A stretch of DNA of 34,445 nucleotides, from positions 1 through 34,445 of the forward strand of contig JAUIFF010000027.1 of NCBI GenBank assembly GCA_030429545.1. The letters run 5' to 3'. The DNA is from Polyangia bacterium (lineage in GTDB: Bacteria > Myxococcota_A > Polyangia > Nannocystales > Nannocystaceae). A model generated the notes under the pieces. The model was not told where the DNA came from, did no database searches, and saw only the letters and a list, made by a program, of their open reading frames with translations. Of the stretch, positions 15,311-24,249 are shown in pieces. How positions within the stretch are numbered: the first letter of the stretch is position 1; each line of letters opens with the position of its first letter. Position numbers and translations under genes: made by a program.

Positions 15311-16363
15311 CTAGGCGGACGTGCCCGTGATCAGCGGGCGTAGGCTCAGCAGTCCGAGGTGCCCGGGCAGAACAGCAAGGCCGAGTTCGAGAAGCTCGCG
15401 GGCGACTTCGGGTTGGCCATGGGCAACGGCTTCGCGGATCCTCGCCTCTTGAATCGCGGCAAATCTCGCGTCGAGGGCGAGGACCTGTTTGGCGAGTGTG
15501 ACCCGAGTTTTGGAGTCGGCGGCAAGGCAGGCCCAGGCGAGAAAGTAGGCGTAGAGGTTTTGCCGGGCGTGGTCGAGGCTCGCCACTGGGAGCTCGCCCT
15601 CGCTGCCTTCACGCAGGGCCTCGGCTGCTCGCATAAACCGCTTGTGTGCGACGGCTGGCGGTTTGCCAGCGCGAAGCTCGAGGCGTCCTAGTTCGTGGTG
15701 GGCCCAGGCAAACGTCGGCGCGGCCTTGAGTACCCGGCGAAGTTCGGACTGCGCTGCCCGGTTTTCACCGTCGCGGGCGAGGGCCTTGGCGAGGCGAAAT
15801 CTCGCCAACGGTGCATCTACATCAAAATCCAGGTGGCGTCGCAACAACCGGCGCTCGACCGCGGGCAACAACTCGCCGTCCTCGCCAAAGAGCTCTTCAC
15901 CAAACTCGCCGTCCTCATCGTAGAGCACCGAAATTTCGCCGAGTAGGGCGAGCACAAAGTGCAAGACCGAAGACGAGTGGGGCAGGCGCTCTCCGTCTTC
16001 TTCCACGAGGATAACGTCGGCGCCCTCCAAGAACGGATCGGGGCACAACACAAACAGGTCGCGGCCGCGCTCTCCGATCACGCGGTCGTCGGGGCCAATT
16101 CGGCCTGCGTCGCGGGCGTGTTGGGTCGCACTTTCATGCTGGCCAAGCGGCCAGATCACAACTTCAGATTGGGCGAGGTTGAGGCCGTCAAAGCTCTGCC
16201 AAAGTGCGGCCTGTTCGGCGTCGAGTCGACTCGTTGCGAGTGCGTCGGCGGTGGCCGGTGCCCCGACTTCGTGCAGTCCGTCGGGAGCATCGCGCAGGCG
16301 CACAGTGATCCGGTCGATAAGGTCTTCGGTGTGTCGGGACAGCCGACGTGCAGGGGCAGCCAT
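15311..16363 (-). CDS. SUKH-like / TPR-like protein
   Basis: 350 residues, soluble. The N-terminal half resembles SMI1/KNR4 (SUKH) proteins: WQSFDGLNLAQSEVVIWPL-like strand, then RDLFVLCPDP, ADVILVEEDGERLPHSSS and a helix HFVLALLGEISVLYDED. From about residue 190 helical pairs look like tetratricopeptide repeats (ARFRLAKALARDGENRAAQ, AWAHHELGRLELRAGKPPA, LAWACLAADSKTRVTLAKQV). Both assignments are by pattern and only moderately sure. It is the third gene of a minus-strand operon, starting 1 base after the stop of the secreted phospholipase-like gene. SUKH proteins include immunity proteins, so a protective or scaffold role is possible. Confidence 0.6.
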   Translation of the reverse strand: MAAPARRLSRHTEDLIDRITVRLRDAPDGLHEVGAPATADALATSRLDAEQAALWQSFDGLNLAQSEVVIWPLGQHESATQHARDAGRIGPDDRVIGERGRDLFVLCPDPFLEGADVILVEEDGERLPHSSSVLHFVLALLGEISVLYDEDGEFGEELFGEDGELLPAVERRLLRRHLDFDVDAPLARFRLAKALARDGENRAAQSELRRVLKAAPTFAWAHHELGRLELRAGKPPAVAHKRFMRAAEALREGSEGELPVASLDHARQNLYAYFLAWACLAADSKTRVTLAKQVLALDARFAAIQEARIREAVAHGQPEVARELLELGLAVLPGHLGLLSLRPLITGTSA

Positions 16364-16364
16364 G

Positions 16365-18236
16365 TTAGGGGACCTGTCCGGGAGGAGGTTGCTCGCCCGC
16401 CGGCGCGTTTGTGCCGGCTCCCGGGTCGGGCGTCGACTCAGATCCGTTTGGAGGAGCCGGGTCGGACGTCGCCGACTCAGATCCGTTTGTGGGAGCCGCC
16501 GGGTCGGACTCGACGGTTGGATCGGGCTCGTCGGGAGAGGTCAGCAATTCGCCCTCTTCGAGCTCGAGCAATCCTTCGACCTCTTCGTCATCCTCGTCCT
16601 CATCTGTGCTCGCGGCTCCAGCAGTTGATGTAGGTGCAAGTTGTTCTGCTGGGATGCCCGCACCCCCAGGGTCGAGAATGTGCTCGACAACCATGGGTTC
16701 GCCCGAGGTGTGTTGGCCACGTAAAATCGCCACGAGGCGCTCGCCGTCGGCGAGGTCGGTGGGGAGGTTGGCCACGCGGTTGCGTTTGCCGGCAGTCAAC
16801 ACCGATTTGACGACGAGGGTGCGTTCGGCGTCGGTGTTTTGGCGAGCGACCAGCAACTCCGGCTGCACGATTGTTGCGGGTACATCAAATTCGAGGGTGC
16901 CAGCCGTGATATTGTGGGCAGCGGGGGGAAATGCCGGCCACAGGTGGTCGAGCAGCGAACGCGAGGTGCCAAGTGCTTGCGGCAGGACTAGCGCGAGCGT
17001 GTCGCGAAAGACGGCCTCGTCGAGGAAGGTCCGGATGCGACCAAAGTCATCGCGCTCGAAGGCGGCGAGCGGGCGGCCAGTGGCGGTGAGCAAATACCCG
17101 GCAGTTGCGGGCCAGGGAGCGAGCTTGGCCCCCTCGGTCTCCACCGGGTCGAGCCCAGAGTCGACGAGCAACGTGGCCGCGGCATCTTCGGCGGTGAGAT
17201 CTTGGCTGAGGGCGACCGGTGGCGGGAGCCGGCCGGCGGACAAAAAACGTGTAGCTGCAAATGTTGCGAGGCCCTCAAACCCGGTGTCGGGGTCGCCCAA
17301 CATGTGCTCGACGACCGAGTCGGCCAGTGGGCGCCCGCGGTCCGCTGCGATGTCTTCGGGCGAGCGCTTGGGCAGCGCCCGCCGGCCAAAGCGTTGGCGG
17401 GCGTACTCTTGCAGCACCAACCCCCGGTCGCCGCGGGTTTCGGAAAGCGGCTGGAAAAATGCCTGGACGTCGCCGCGGGCATGGGCCGGAACCGCCAGGT
17501 CCTGAACGACATGGAGCAGGGCGCCGGTGCAGATCAGGGCGAGGGCGAGGTGGTGGTCGCGTTCGCCCTGGGTTTTTGATGTATAGGCACGTTCGAGGTG
17601 GTGGTGCAGCTGGGTCGGTGCCAGTAGATCGGTCTCGTCGGCAACCCAACCAACGGCGGACATGGCCCGGCCGGCAAAGTTGGTGCGGTTGGCACTGCCG
17701 GCCAATGGGGCGCCGTTGTTGCGGGTCGAGCGACTTCGCAACAGCCACCCGCGGGCCGAGCCGTCGCGCCAGTTCGCGGCGGTTCGATCGTTGCGGTCGA
17801 CAAAGTGATGTTGTCCGCGATCGGGCGGGACCAGTTCGGCGACCATGCCGAGCTCGATCCAGCCGAGGGCTGTTTGTTGCCACAGGTCGCCATCGACACA
17901 AAACCGTTGGGTCGAACGCGGGGCGAGGGCCCCGGGGCAGGCTCCGGGCCCGCCCAGTGCTTGGGCTCCAGATGCGGCCGGAGCGTTGCGCAGGGCCTTT
18001 TTGACCAGTCGCAGTTGGGCCGGCGAAAGCCGGGCGGGGTCGAGGCGCACCGCCGTAAACAGTCCGCGCTGGAGCTCGGTGCTTCGCATCCACCGGCTGT
18101 GCACGGCACTGTCGACTGCGGCCCGTTGCGTCAGCCCGATGTGGGTGGTTGAGGGGTCCCAGGCATCGGCTGCCTGGGGCGCCAGGGCGCTGCACAAAAC
18201 TGTTGCGGATACAAGGAGTCGGCGAACGAGTTTCAT
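16365..18236 (-). CDS. secreted zinc phospholipase C / P1 nuclease-like protein
   Basis: 623 residues from ATG 18236; longer in-frame starts read antisense-like sequence. The signal peptide MKLVRRLLVSATVLCSALA ends at ADA, leaving a mature N-terminal Trp (WDPSTTHIGLTQRA), the position that binds zinc in zinc-dependent phospholipase C and P1 nucleases. Further possible ligands are the HHHLE cluster and GALLHVVQDLAVPAHARGD, which matches the family's 'H..QD...P.H' motif. The C-terminal 120 residues are Pro/Ser/Glu/Asp-rich and probably disordered or cell-wall spanning. It overlaps the upstream lipoprotein gene by ATGA. Substrate, lipid or nucleic acid, is not predictable. Confidence 0.7.
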   Translation of the reverse strand: MKLVRRLLVSATVLCSALAPQAADAWDPSTTHIGLTQRAAVDSAVHSRWMRSTELQRGLFTAVRLDPARLSPAQLRLVKKALRNAPAASGAQALGGPGACPGALAPRSTQRFCVDGDLWQQTALGWIELGMVAELVPPDRGQHHFVDRNDRTAANWRDGSARGWLLRSRSTRNNGAPLAGSANRTNFAGRAMSAVGWVADETDLLAPTQLHHHLERAYTSKTQGERDHHLALALICTGALLHVVQDLAVPAHARGDVQAFFQPLSETRGDRGLVLQEYARQRFGRRALPKRSPEDIAADRGRPLADSVVEHMLGDPDTGFEGLATFAATRFLSAGRLPPPVALSQDLTAEDAAATLLVDSGLDPVETEGAKLAPWPATAGYLLTATGRPLAAFERDDFGRIRTFLDEAVFRDTLALVLPQALGTSRSLLDHLWPAFPPAAHNITAGTLEFDVPATIVQPELLVARQNTDAERTLVVKSVLTAGKRNRVANLPTDLADGERLVAILRGQHTSGEPMVVEHILDPGGAGIPAEQLAPTSTAGAASTDEDEDDEEVEGLLELEEGELLTSPDEPDPTVESDPAAPTNGSESATSDPAPPNGSESTPDPGAGTNAPAGEQPPPGQVP

Positions 18237-19387
18237 GGCTGCACCGCCGGTTGTGCGGGTGGGGCGGGGTTTTTCCCCGCGGGATCGTCGACGAGTTCCA
18301 ACTGGTCGAGGTTGCGGTGGACCGCCTTGGCGAGAATGATCGCAGTTGCCAGGTCGGCACACTGCTCGTCGCCGCAGGTCAGCAACACCCCGGCATTTTC
18401 CTCGCGGTCGACAAAACCAACTGCATATACACCTTGACCCTCAAACACCCAGGTCTCGTCGGTGACCTCGCCCGAGACTTTGACGCCGGGCAGGGTTTCT
18501 CGGATCGTGTCGACAACCGGGTCCATGCCGCCGGGGGGATCGCTCCACACCCGGTAGATGAGATCCCACTGGGCATCGCGGTCGTCGGCCTTGAGGTGAA
18601 CACCGTGATAGAAGCTCGTCCGCCGGAGATCGGTTGGCTCGGTCATCGTGAACGTCCCACTAAAGTGGGTGCGAGTTTGGACATCTTCGGGGGTGAGCAG
18701 CCCACTGGCGTCGAGCAACTGCGCGACCTCGGGCTTTTGTTCGGGCTCCGGCTTGGTCGGCTGGGTGGGATCTGCCGCTTTTTCATCGCCCGGAACTTGG
18801 CCACCTTGTTGGCGATACAACTCGAGGTTGGCGAGATCTTGTTCCCAAAAAGCGTCTTTTTGGATCGCTCGAGGCGCGCCGATGTACATCAAATGATCGG
18901 AGTGGGAGTCGGTCTCGCGCCACTTCTCGAGTTCGATCCGGTTGTGGCGGACGTTGAAGTCGGTGCGCGGACGCCCACCCGGGAGCTCGCCGGAGCGGTA
19001 GGCAACAAACCCGCGCTTGTAGACGAGCAACTCAAAGCTCACCAGGCGGACGGTGTTCCCATCGATGGTTTGCGGACATTCGGGGATGCGGTAGCGACCG
19101 GCCTCGTCGGTTGTGGCCTCGACAACATCTGAGCCCCGCGGCGCTATAAACCCATCTCCGTGGTCATACGACCAAACGGCGACAACCGTGGCATCGGCCA
19201 CCGGTTCGCCGGTTGCGGCATCGAGGATCTGGCCGTCGAACGGCCCGCGCAAACTCGCGTCGGTCACGACATCGCGAAACCCTTTAAATGGAGCGGGGCG
19301 GACCACCGGACTGCACGCGGCGAGGAGTGTTGCGGCGGCCAACCAACAAGCGGGCACCACCGCCCTTAAGAGCTGTGGGACATGCAT
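18233..19387 (-). CDS. lipoprotein with carboxypeptidase-regulatory-like domain
   Basis: 384 residues from ATG 19387 (an in-frame ATG lies 30 bases earlier). The signal peptide ends in a lipobox, ATLLAAC, predicting lipid anchoring. Residues 45-110 look like a beta-sandwich carrier domain of the carboxypeptidase-regulatory type (GPFDGQILDAATGEPVADAT, EATTDEAGRYRIP). The remainder has no recognised family; a Pro/Glu/Lys linker interrupts it (PTQPTKPEPEQKPE). It is the first gene of a three-gene minus-strand operon and is translationally coupled to the phospholipase-like gene, so the two probably act together at the outer membrane. Confidence 0.75.
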   Translation of the reverse strand: MHVPQLLRAVVPACWLAAATLLAACSPVVRPAPFKGFRDVVTDASLRGPFDGQILDAATGEPVADATVVAVWSYDHGDGFIAPRGSDVVEATTDEAGRYRIPECPQTIDGNTVRLVSFELLVYKRGFVAYRSGELPGGRPRTDFNVRHNRIELEKWRETDSHSDHLMYIGAPRAIQKDAFWEQDLANLELYRQQGGQVPGDEKAADPTQPTKPEPEQKPEVAQLLDASGLLTPEDVQTRTHFSGTFTMTEPTDLRRTSFYHGVHLKADDRDAQWDLIYRVWSDPPGGMDPVVDTIRETLPGVKVSGEVTDETWVFEGQGVYAVGFVDREENAGVLLTCGDEQCADLATAIILAKAVHRNLDQLELVDDPAGKNPAPPAQPAVQP

Positions 19388-19512
19388 GCGATTCGTGACT
19401 GCGTGTAGGGCGCTCAATTGACGCGGTTCGCGGTGCCCGATAACCTCACGGGACCCGGTGAGAGCGCGGGTCTATCCCACGGTACAGGCACCTGGCAAGC
19501 TTTCCCTTGCGC

Positions 19513-20655
19513 ATGTCGGAGAGGATTCCATGCCCAGCTTGTGGCTCAGAACACGGGCCCGAGACTTCAGAATGCCGCGTATGTGGCTTTCTCGCCGCAG
19601 ATCGTAGCGTTCGCGCCGGTCCCAACCGCAAGTGTGCACGCTGTGGCGGCCTTCTCGGAGCCGAGTTTGAGTTTTGTCAGGTCTGCGGTTTGCAGGTCCG
19701 GGCGCGGCACCCTCGGCCGCGAACCCAGGAGCTCGAACTGATTCCCAAACCGCAAAGCGGATTGTGGGCCGAACGAAAAGTCGCGGCCAACGACTCCGTG
19801 ACCGCGGAGTGGTCGCCGACGCCAGCGCCGCGTCACCACTCTTCGATCACCTTTGTCCCGCCCGATGACGACGCCGACGCCGACACCATACGGGCGTCGA
19901 CTCCGGTCGGGGGGATCCCGGTGGCGCCGGCCGAGGCCGCAAGTTCGGTGCATATACCACCAAATCTCGTGAGCAATGAGCGGCCCGCCAACCTCGCGAC
20001 CGCCGAGGTCCAGCTCGTGCTCGTGCAGCGTGATGGCTCCGACGGCGAGTCGTTTTTAGCCACCGGACGGCGGCTGACGATCGGTCGCCGCGGCGGTGAT
20101 GTCCGGTTTCCCGAGGACGAGTTTTTGAGTGAGCAACACGCCCGGGTCGAATGCACCGAGCGGGGCGTGCGGGTGTTCGACCTCGATTCGCACAACGGTG
20201 TGTACCTGCGGATCACCACCCCCGAAGCCGTCTACCCCGGCGATGTGTTTTTGTTGGGCCACCAATTGTTGCGACTCGACAACGTCCCCGACAACGGTCG
20301 TGAACGTCCCCCGGGGGCCGATGGCGTGCGCAGCTTTGGCACCCCGTTGCACCCGGCCTGGGGTCGTTTGGTGCTGATTGGTTACGGCGGCTGCGAGGCC
20401 GAGACCTACTTTTTGCGTCCGCAGGAAGTCATCTTTGGCCGCGAACTCGGCGACATTGTGTTCCCGACCGACGCCTTTATCAGCCGTCGTCACGCCCGCC
20501 TGGGCATGGAACTCGACGGCGAGGACATGTCGGTGATTTTAGAAGACCTGCAGTCGGCCAACGGGACCTACCTGCGGATGCGTGGCTACGCCGACCTCAA
20601 GCACGGAGACATGTTCCGCGTCGGCGACCAGATCTTCCGCGTGAGGGTGATGTAG
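19513..20655 (+). CDS. zinc-ribbon protein with two FHA domains
   Basis: 380 residues from ATG 19513. The N-terminus carries two zinc-ribbon-like pairs (CPACGSEH with CRVCGF; CARCGGLL with CQVCGL). After a disordered linker, two FHA domains follow: LTIGRRGGDVRFPEDEF with SEQHARV and SHNGVYLRI, then VIFGRELGDIVFPTDAF with SRRHARL and SANGTYLRM. Both keep the Gly-Arg, Ser-x-x-His and Asn-Gly signatures for phosphothreonine binding. The gene lies 19 bases before a PP2C phosphatase, so it probably reads phosphorylation that the phosphatase reverses. No kinase is in the window. Confidence 0.9.
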   Translation: MSERIPCPACGSEHGPETSECRVCGFLAADRSVRAGPNRKCARCGGLLGAEFEFCQVCGLQVRARHPRPRTQELELIPKPQSGLWAERKVAANDSVTAEWSPTPAPRHHSSITFVPPDDDADADTIRASTPVGGIPVAPAEAASSVHIPPNLVSNERPANLATAEVQLVLVQRDGSDGESFLATGRRLTIGRRGGDVRFPEDEFLSEQHARVECTERGVRVFDLDSHNGVYLRITTPEAVYPGDVFLLGHQLLRLDNVPDNGRERPPGADGVRSFGTPLHPAWGRLVLIGYGGCEAETYFLRPQEVIFGRELGDIVFPTDAFISRRHARLGMELDGEDMSVILEDLQSANGTYLRMRGYADLKHGDMFRVGDQIFRVRVM

Positions 20656-20674
20656 AAGGGTGGATATGGAGTAG

Positions 20675-21529
20675 ATGGCCAGGATCGAAATGTTCGCCCG
20701 CACCGAGGTCGGTTGTATACGCAAGCGAAACGAAGACAGTTTCGTGGTCGCCAACCTCCAAACCCGTGAGCGTGGGATTTGGCCCGAACAGCGCGTGTGC
20801 CAGGTGAGCTCTGGCGGCACCCTACTCGGGGTGTGTGACGGTATGGGCGGGGCAGCTGCCGGCGATGTCGCCTCGGGGATCGCGGTCGATGCCCTCTACA
20901 GCACCCTGGTCGAGCACTCTCCATTCGCCAACCTCGAAGGTGTCCAACAGGGCATGTTGGCGGCTGTCACCGCAGCCAACAAATCGATCTACGAGTTTGC
21001 CTCGCAGGACCCAACCCGCCACGGCATGGGCACCACCATGACCGCCGGGATTGTTTACGGACCCGAGCTCTCGCTGGTGCACGTTGGCGACTCGCGGGCC
21101 TACCTCGTGCGGGCCAACGCCCTTACCCAGCTCACGACCGACCACAGTATCGTGGGCCAGTTGATCGCCGCCGGCCGCATGACGCGGGAGCAGGCGCGGA
21201 GCTTTGAGCAGCGAAATGTGCTGCTACAAGCACTTGGGGTACAGCCGCGGGTGGGTCCGGAGCTTGTCAACTTGATGTTGTGCGACGGCGACTTGCTGTT
21301 GTTTTGCAGCGATGGCCTGACCGGGCCTATCCCCGAGGAAATGCTGCTCGACCACCTGTTGAGCCACCACGATCCCCTGCAGATTTGTCGTGTGTTGACG
21401 GAGGCAGCCAGTGCTGCGGGTGGCCCAGACAACATCACCGCCGTGGTCGCCAGGGTGATTGGCAACGACCTGCGCAAGCCCGTGGCGGGTGAGCCTGTCC
21501 GGCTCGAACGCAGCCAGGCCTCGGCCTAG
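20675..21529 (+). CDS. PP2C-family serine/threonine phosphatase
   Basis: 284 residues, usual length for bacterial Stp/PrpC enzymes. Metal-binding motifs are intact: RKRNEDSFVV (motif 1 Glu-Asp), GVCDGMGGAAAGDVAS (motif 2 DGMGG), GTTMTAGIV, VHVGDSRAYLVR, LTTDHS, CSDGLTG and GGPDNITAVV. It should remove phosphate from Ser/Thr residues placed by Hanks-type kinases, which are numerous in myxobacteria. It follows the double-FHA gene closely and is probably co-transcribed with it. No transmembrane segment, so cytosolic. Confidence 0.95.
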   Translation: MARIEMFARTEVGCIRKRNEDSFVVANLQTRERGIWPEQRVCQVSSGGTLLGVCDGMGGAAAGDVASGIAVDALYSTLVEHSPFANLEGVQQGMLAAVTAANKSIYEFASQDPTRHGMGTTMTAGIVYGPELSLVHVGDSRAYLVRANALTQLTTDHSIVGQLIAAGRMTREQARSFEQRNVLLQALGVQPRVGPELVNLMLCDGDLLLFCSDGLTGPIPEEMLLDHLLSHHDPLQICRVLTEAASAAGGPDNITAVVARVIGNDLRKPVAGEPVRLERSQASA

Positions 21530-21643
21530 GTACTGGCTCCGGCAGCGTGCGAGGTGTGTCGCCTTTCTCACACCCGGGTTCGGTGTGCATACATCCGTCG
21601 TGGCTGCTCGCCAAGACCCTGGTGAATTCGGTACAAGCCGGCG

Positions 21644-23941
21644 ATGGTCCGAGCCCGGCACAAACTGTTCGCCACCTGTCCCCGCGACCTCGAGGGGTTG
21701 TTGCGCGACGAACTCGTCCACTTGGGAGCCAGTGACGTCCGGGCGACACGGGCCGGTGTACTATTTTTTGGCGACCTCGAACTGGCTTATCGCGTGTGCC
21801 TGTGGTCGCGCCTCGCTAGCCGGGTGCTGCTGGGCATCGCCGAGGTTGGTGCGACCGGTCCCGACGCGCTCTATCAGGGTGTACGTACAATCGACTGGAC
21901 CGCCCACCTCGGGATCGACCGTACCTTTGCTGTCGATGTGGCCACGACCCACAAGCGCGATGTTCCGGAAAAACTGAGAAACCCGCAGTTTGTCGCCCTA
22001 CGGGTTAAGGACGCGATTGTCGACAGCATGCGTGAGCACTGGGGCCAGCGCCCCTCGGTCGATCGCAGTGCACCCGATGTGCGCGTGTATGTGCATCTTC
22101 ATGGACGAAATGCCGAGATTTCGATCGACCTCTCGGGCCAGAGCCTTCACCGTCGAGGCTACCGCGAAGCCGGCGTTCAGGCAGTTGCACCGGTCAAGGA
22201 AACCCTGGCGGCGGCCATGCTGTTGCGCGCCGGTTGGCCCGAGTTGGCGGGCAGTGGAGCACCACTTGTCGACCCCATGTGTGGCTCGGGCACGCTGCTT
22301 ATCGAGGCAGCCTGGATGGCCGGTGACCATGCGCCGGGCCTGCTGCGGGCCCGGGCGCCCGACGAAGCCCGGGCCAAACCCAGTACCGAGGACGAGGACG
22401 AAGCTGCTCCGCCGCGATTTGGTTTTATTGGCTGGCTCGGCCACGACGAGAACTGCTGGCGAGAGTTGGTCGAGCAGGCCGAGGCGCGGGCCAAGGCGGG
22501 TCGGGCAGGTATCACCGACGAGTCTGACAAGATGCGGATCTACGGGATGGACCGCGACGGGCGGGCAATTAGTATTGCCACTCGCTGTATCGAGCGGGCT
22601 GGTTTGTTGGGACTTGTGCATGTACAACGTGCACCGGTGGCGAGCCTGGTGCCCCCGCGCACCGGTCTGAGCCCGGGGCTTGTCATTACCAACCCGCCCT
22701 ATGGCCATCGCCTGGCGGCCAAAGGGGGGCGGGTGCCCGACCTGCGGTTGACCCAAGGAGAATTCGAGGCTCTCAAATCGTTGTATCAGCACTTAGGTCA
22801 GCGGCTATTGCTCGGGTTTTCCGGGTGGACCGCAGCGGTCCTCACCAGCGATAAGCAACTGGGCCTGGCCACCGGGTTGCGGGCCGACAAGCGCTACTCG
22901 CTGTACAACGGGGCACTCGCCTGCAAACTCTTAATGCTGCCCGTGGTCAAGCCGCCGCCGCGCCCGGTGTTTGACCCACGGGCCGTCGCCGGGATCGACG
23001 ATTTCATCAACCGCCTGCGCAAAAATCTCAAACGCCTCGGTCGCTGGGCCGACAAGCACGAGGTCTCGTGTTACCGGCTGTACGACGCCGACTTGCCGGA
23101 GTTTGCGTTTGCCATCGATCGCTACCGCACCGACGCCGGGGTGATCTTGCATGTACAGGAATACCAGGCGCCCAACTCGATCGATGAGCGCAAGGCAGGT
23201 CGGCGTCGCCGGGCGGCGCTTGAGCTACTGCCCGAGCTGGTCCCCGACGTCATGCCCGAGCGGGTGGTGTTTAAACAGCGCAAGCGTCAGCGCGGGGCTG
23301 AGCAATACCGGCCGAGCGAGCAGGCCGAGGGGCGGATGTATGTCGTGCGCGAGGGTCCGTGCCGGTTTTTGGTCAACTTTGATCGCTACCTCGACACCGG
23401 GTTATTTTTGGACCACCGGGTCACCCGTGGCTGGGTGGGCGAGTGGGCACGGGGCCGCGATGTCCTCAATTTGTTCGCATATACATCGACCGCCTCGGTA
23501 CACGCTGCCCTCGGTGGGGCCCGGAGTACCACTTCGGTCGACCTTTCGCGGACCTATTGCGCGTGGTCGCAGGAAAACTTTGAGCTCAACCGGCTCGACC
23601 CAAGGCGGCATGAAATCGTGGCGGCCGACTGCCTCAAGTGGTTAGGTGAGCGGCACAAGTCGCGTTACGGGCTAATTTTTTTGGACCCACCAACGTTCTC
23701 CAATTCGCGAAGGATGGAGGGGGTGCTCGACCTGCAACGCGACGCCGTCGACCTCATTCGCCAGGCGGCCACGCTGCTGACACGTGATGGTTTGTTGGTG
23801 TTTTCGTGCAACCGTCGCGGGTTTCGCCTCGATGTCAAAGGGCTCGCGGGGCTGCAGGTCGAGGATGTCAGCAAGGCGTCGATTCCGGAGGATTTTGCCC
23901 GGCGCCCGCAGATTCACAAGTGTTGGAAGATTCACCGCTGA
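21644..23941 (+). CDS. rlmL: bifunctional 23S rRNA methyltransferase RlmKL
   Basis: 765 residues (E. coli RlmKL is about 700). Order: N-terminal ferredoxin-like and THUMP region (HKLFATCPRDLEGLLRDEL; KDAIVDSMREHWGQRPSV), the RlmL methyltransferase with SAM loop DPMCGSGTLLIEAAW and catalytic NPPYGHR, then the RlmK methyltransferase with LNLFAYTSTASVHAALGG and DPPTFSNSRRM. By family knowledge the halves make m2G2445 and m7G2069 in 23S rRNA. An insert rich in Glu and Asp follows the first SAM loop. Codons 512-522 (near 23178-23208) share an almost identical 31-base stretch with the intergenic repeat at 15103-15133. Confidence 0.93.
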   Translation: MVRARHKLFATCPRDLEGLLRDELVHLGASDVRATRAGVLFFGDLELAYRVCLWSRLASRVLLGIAEVGATGPDALYQGVRTIDWTAHLGIDRTFAVDVATTHKRDVPEKLRNPQFVALRVKDAIVDSMREHWGQRPSVDRSAPDVRVYVHLHGRNAEISIDLSGQSLHRRGYREAGVQAVAPVKETLAAAMLLRAGWPELAGSGAPLVDPMCGSGTLLIEAAWMAGDHAPGLLRARAPDEARAKPSTEDEDEAAPPRFGFIGWLGHDENCWRELVEQAEARAKAGRAGITDESDKMRIYGMDRDGRAISIATRCIERAGLLGLVHVQRAPVASLVPPRTGLSPGLVITNPPYGHRLAAKGGRVPDLRLTQGEFEALKSLYQHLGQRLLLGFSGWTAAVLTSDKQLGLATGLRADKRYSLYNGALACKLLMLPVVKPPPRPVFDPRAVAGIDDFINRLRKNLKRLGRWADKHEVSCYRLYDADLPEFAFAIDRYRTDAGVILHVQEYQAPNSIDERKAGRRRRAALELLPELVPDVMPERVVFKQRKRQRGAEQYRPSEQAEGRMYVVREGPCRFLVNFDRYLDTGLFLDHRVTRGWVGEWARGRDVLNLFAYTSTASVHAALGGARSTTSVDLSRTYCAWSQENFELNRLDPRRHEIVAADCLKWLGERHKSRYGLIFLDPPTFSNSRRMEGVLDLQRDAVDLIRQAATLLTRDGLLVFSCNRRGFRLDVKGLAGLQVEDVSKASIPEDFARRPQIHKCWKIHR

Positions 23942-24000
23942 CGCGACCGGCGAGGTTGGCGAAAGAGTTGCCTATGCATCGGATCCAACACTGAACAGCA

Positions 24001-24022
24001 GTTGGGGGCCCGGCCCCTCAAC
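24001..24022 (+). terminator. GC-rich hairpin after rlmL
   Basis: An imperfect stem GTTGGGGGCC / GGCCCCTCAAC lies 60 bases after the rlmL stop. No T-tract follows, so it is a weak terminator candidate. The rest of 23942-24196 has no gene; it contains AT-containing words (GTATGTACAC, GCATACATAA) but no further recognised signal. Confidence 0.35.
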
Positions 24023-24196
24023 AAATAGGGGTATGTACACCGAACGTGGCTACCGGGCATACATAACCCACAGACATAACCTCGTAACATCACATAGCCG
24101 TTATTTTGCAACGCTGCTGTCACAGTTGTCCGTGCAAGCGGCCCCGTGGCCAGATAAACGCTGCTAGATACAGAGTGCGGGGTAGGGGCGGTGATT

Positions 24197-24224
24197 TTGA
24201 CCCTCCGCATGTGTTTGCTATGGT
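24197..24224 (+). promoter_or_regulatory. sigma-70-like promoter
   Basis: TTGACC (24197-24202) and TATGGT (24219-24224) are 16 bases apart, close to the sigma-70 consensus, and lie 12 bases before the AGGAGG ribosome site (24236-24241) of the CX3C protein gene. This is the clearest housekeeping-type promoter in the window. Confidence 0.6.
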
Positions 24225-24249
24225 GGCTGCATTCAGGAGGAATTAAGTG

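Noticed and set aside
14873..15343. Plus-strand frame through the intergenic repeats before the SUKH/TPR gene
   Set aside because: Built from diverged direct repeats, no start signal, and no sensible domain.
16411..18004. Long plus-strand frames antisense to the phospholipase-like gene
   Set aside because: High-GC shadow frames; the minus strand has the signal peptide, zinc motifs and operon overlaps.
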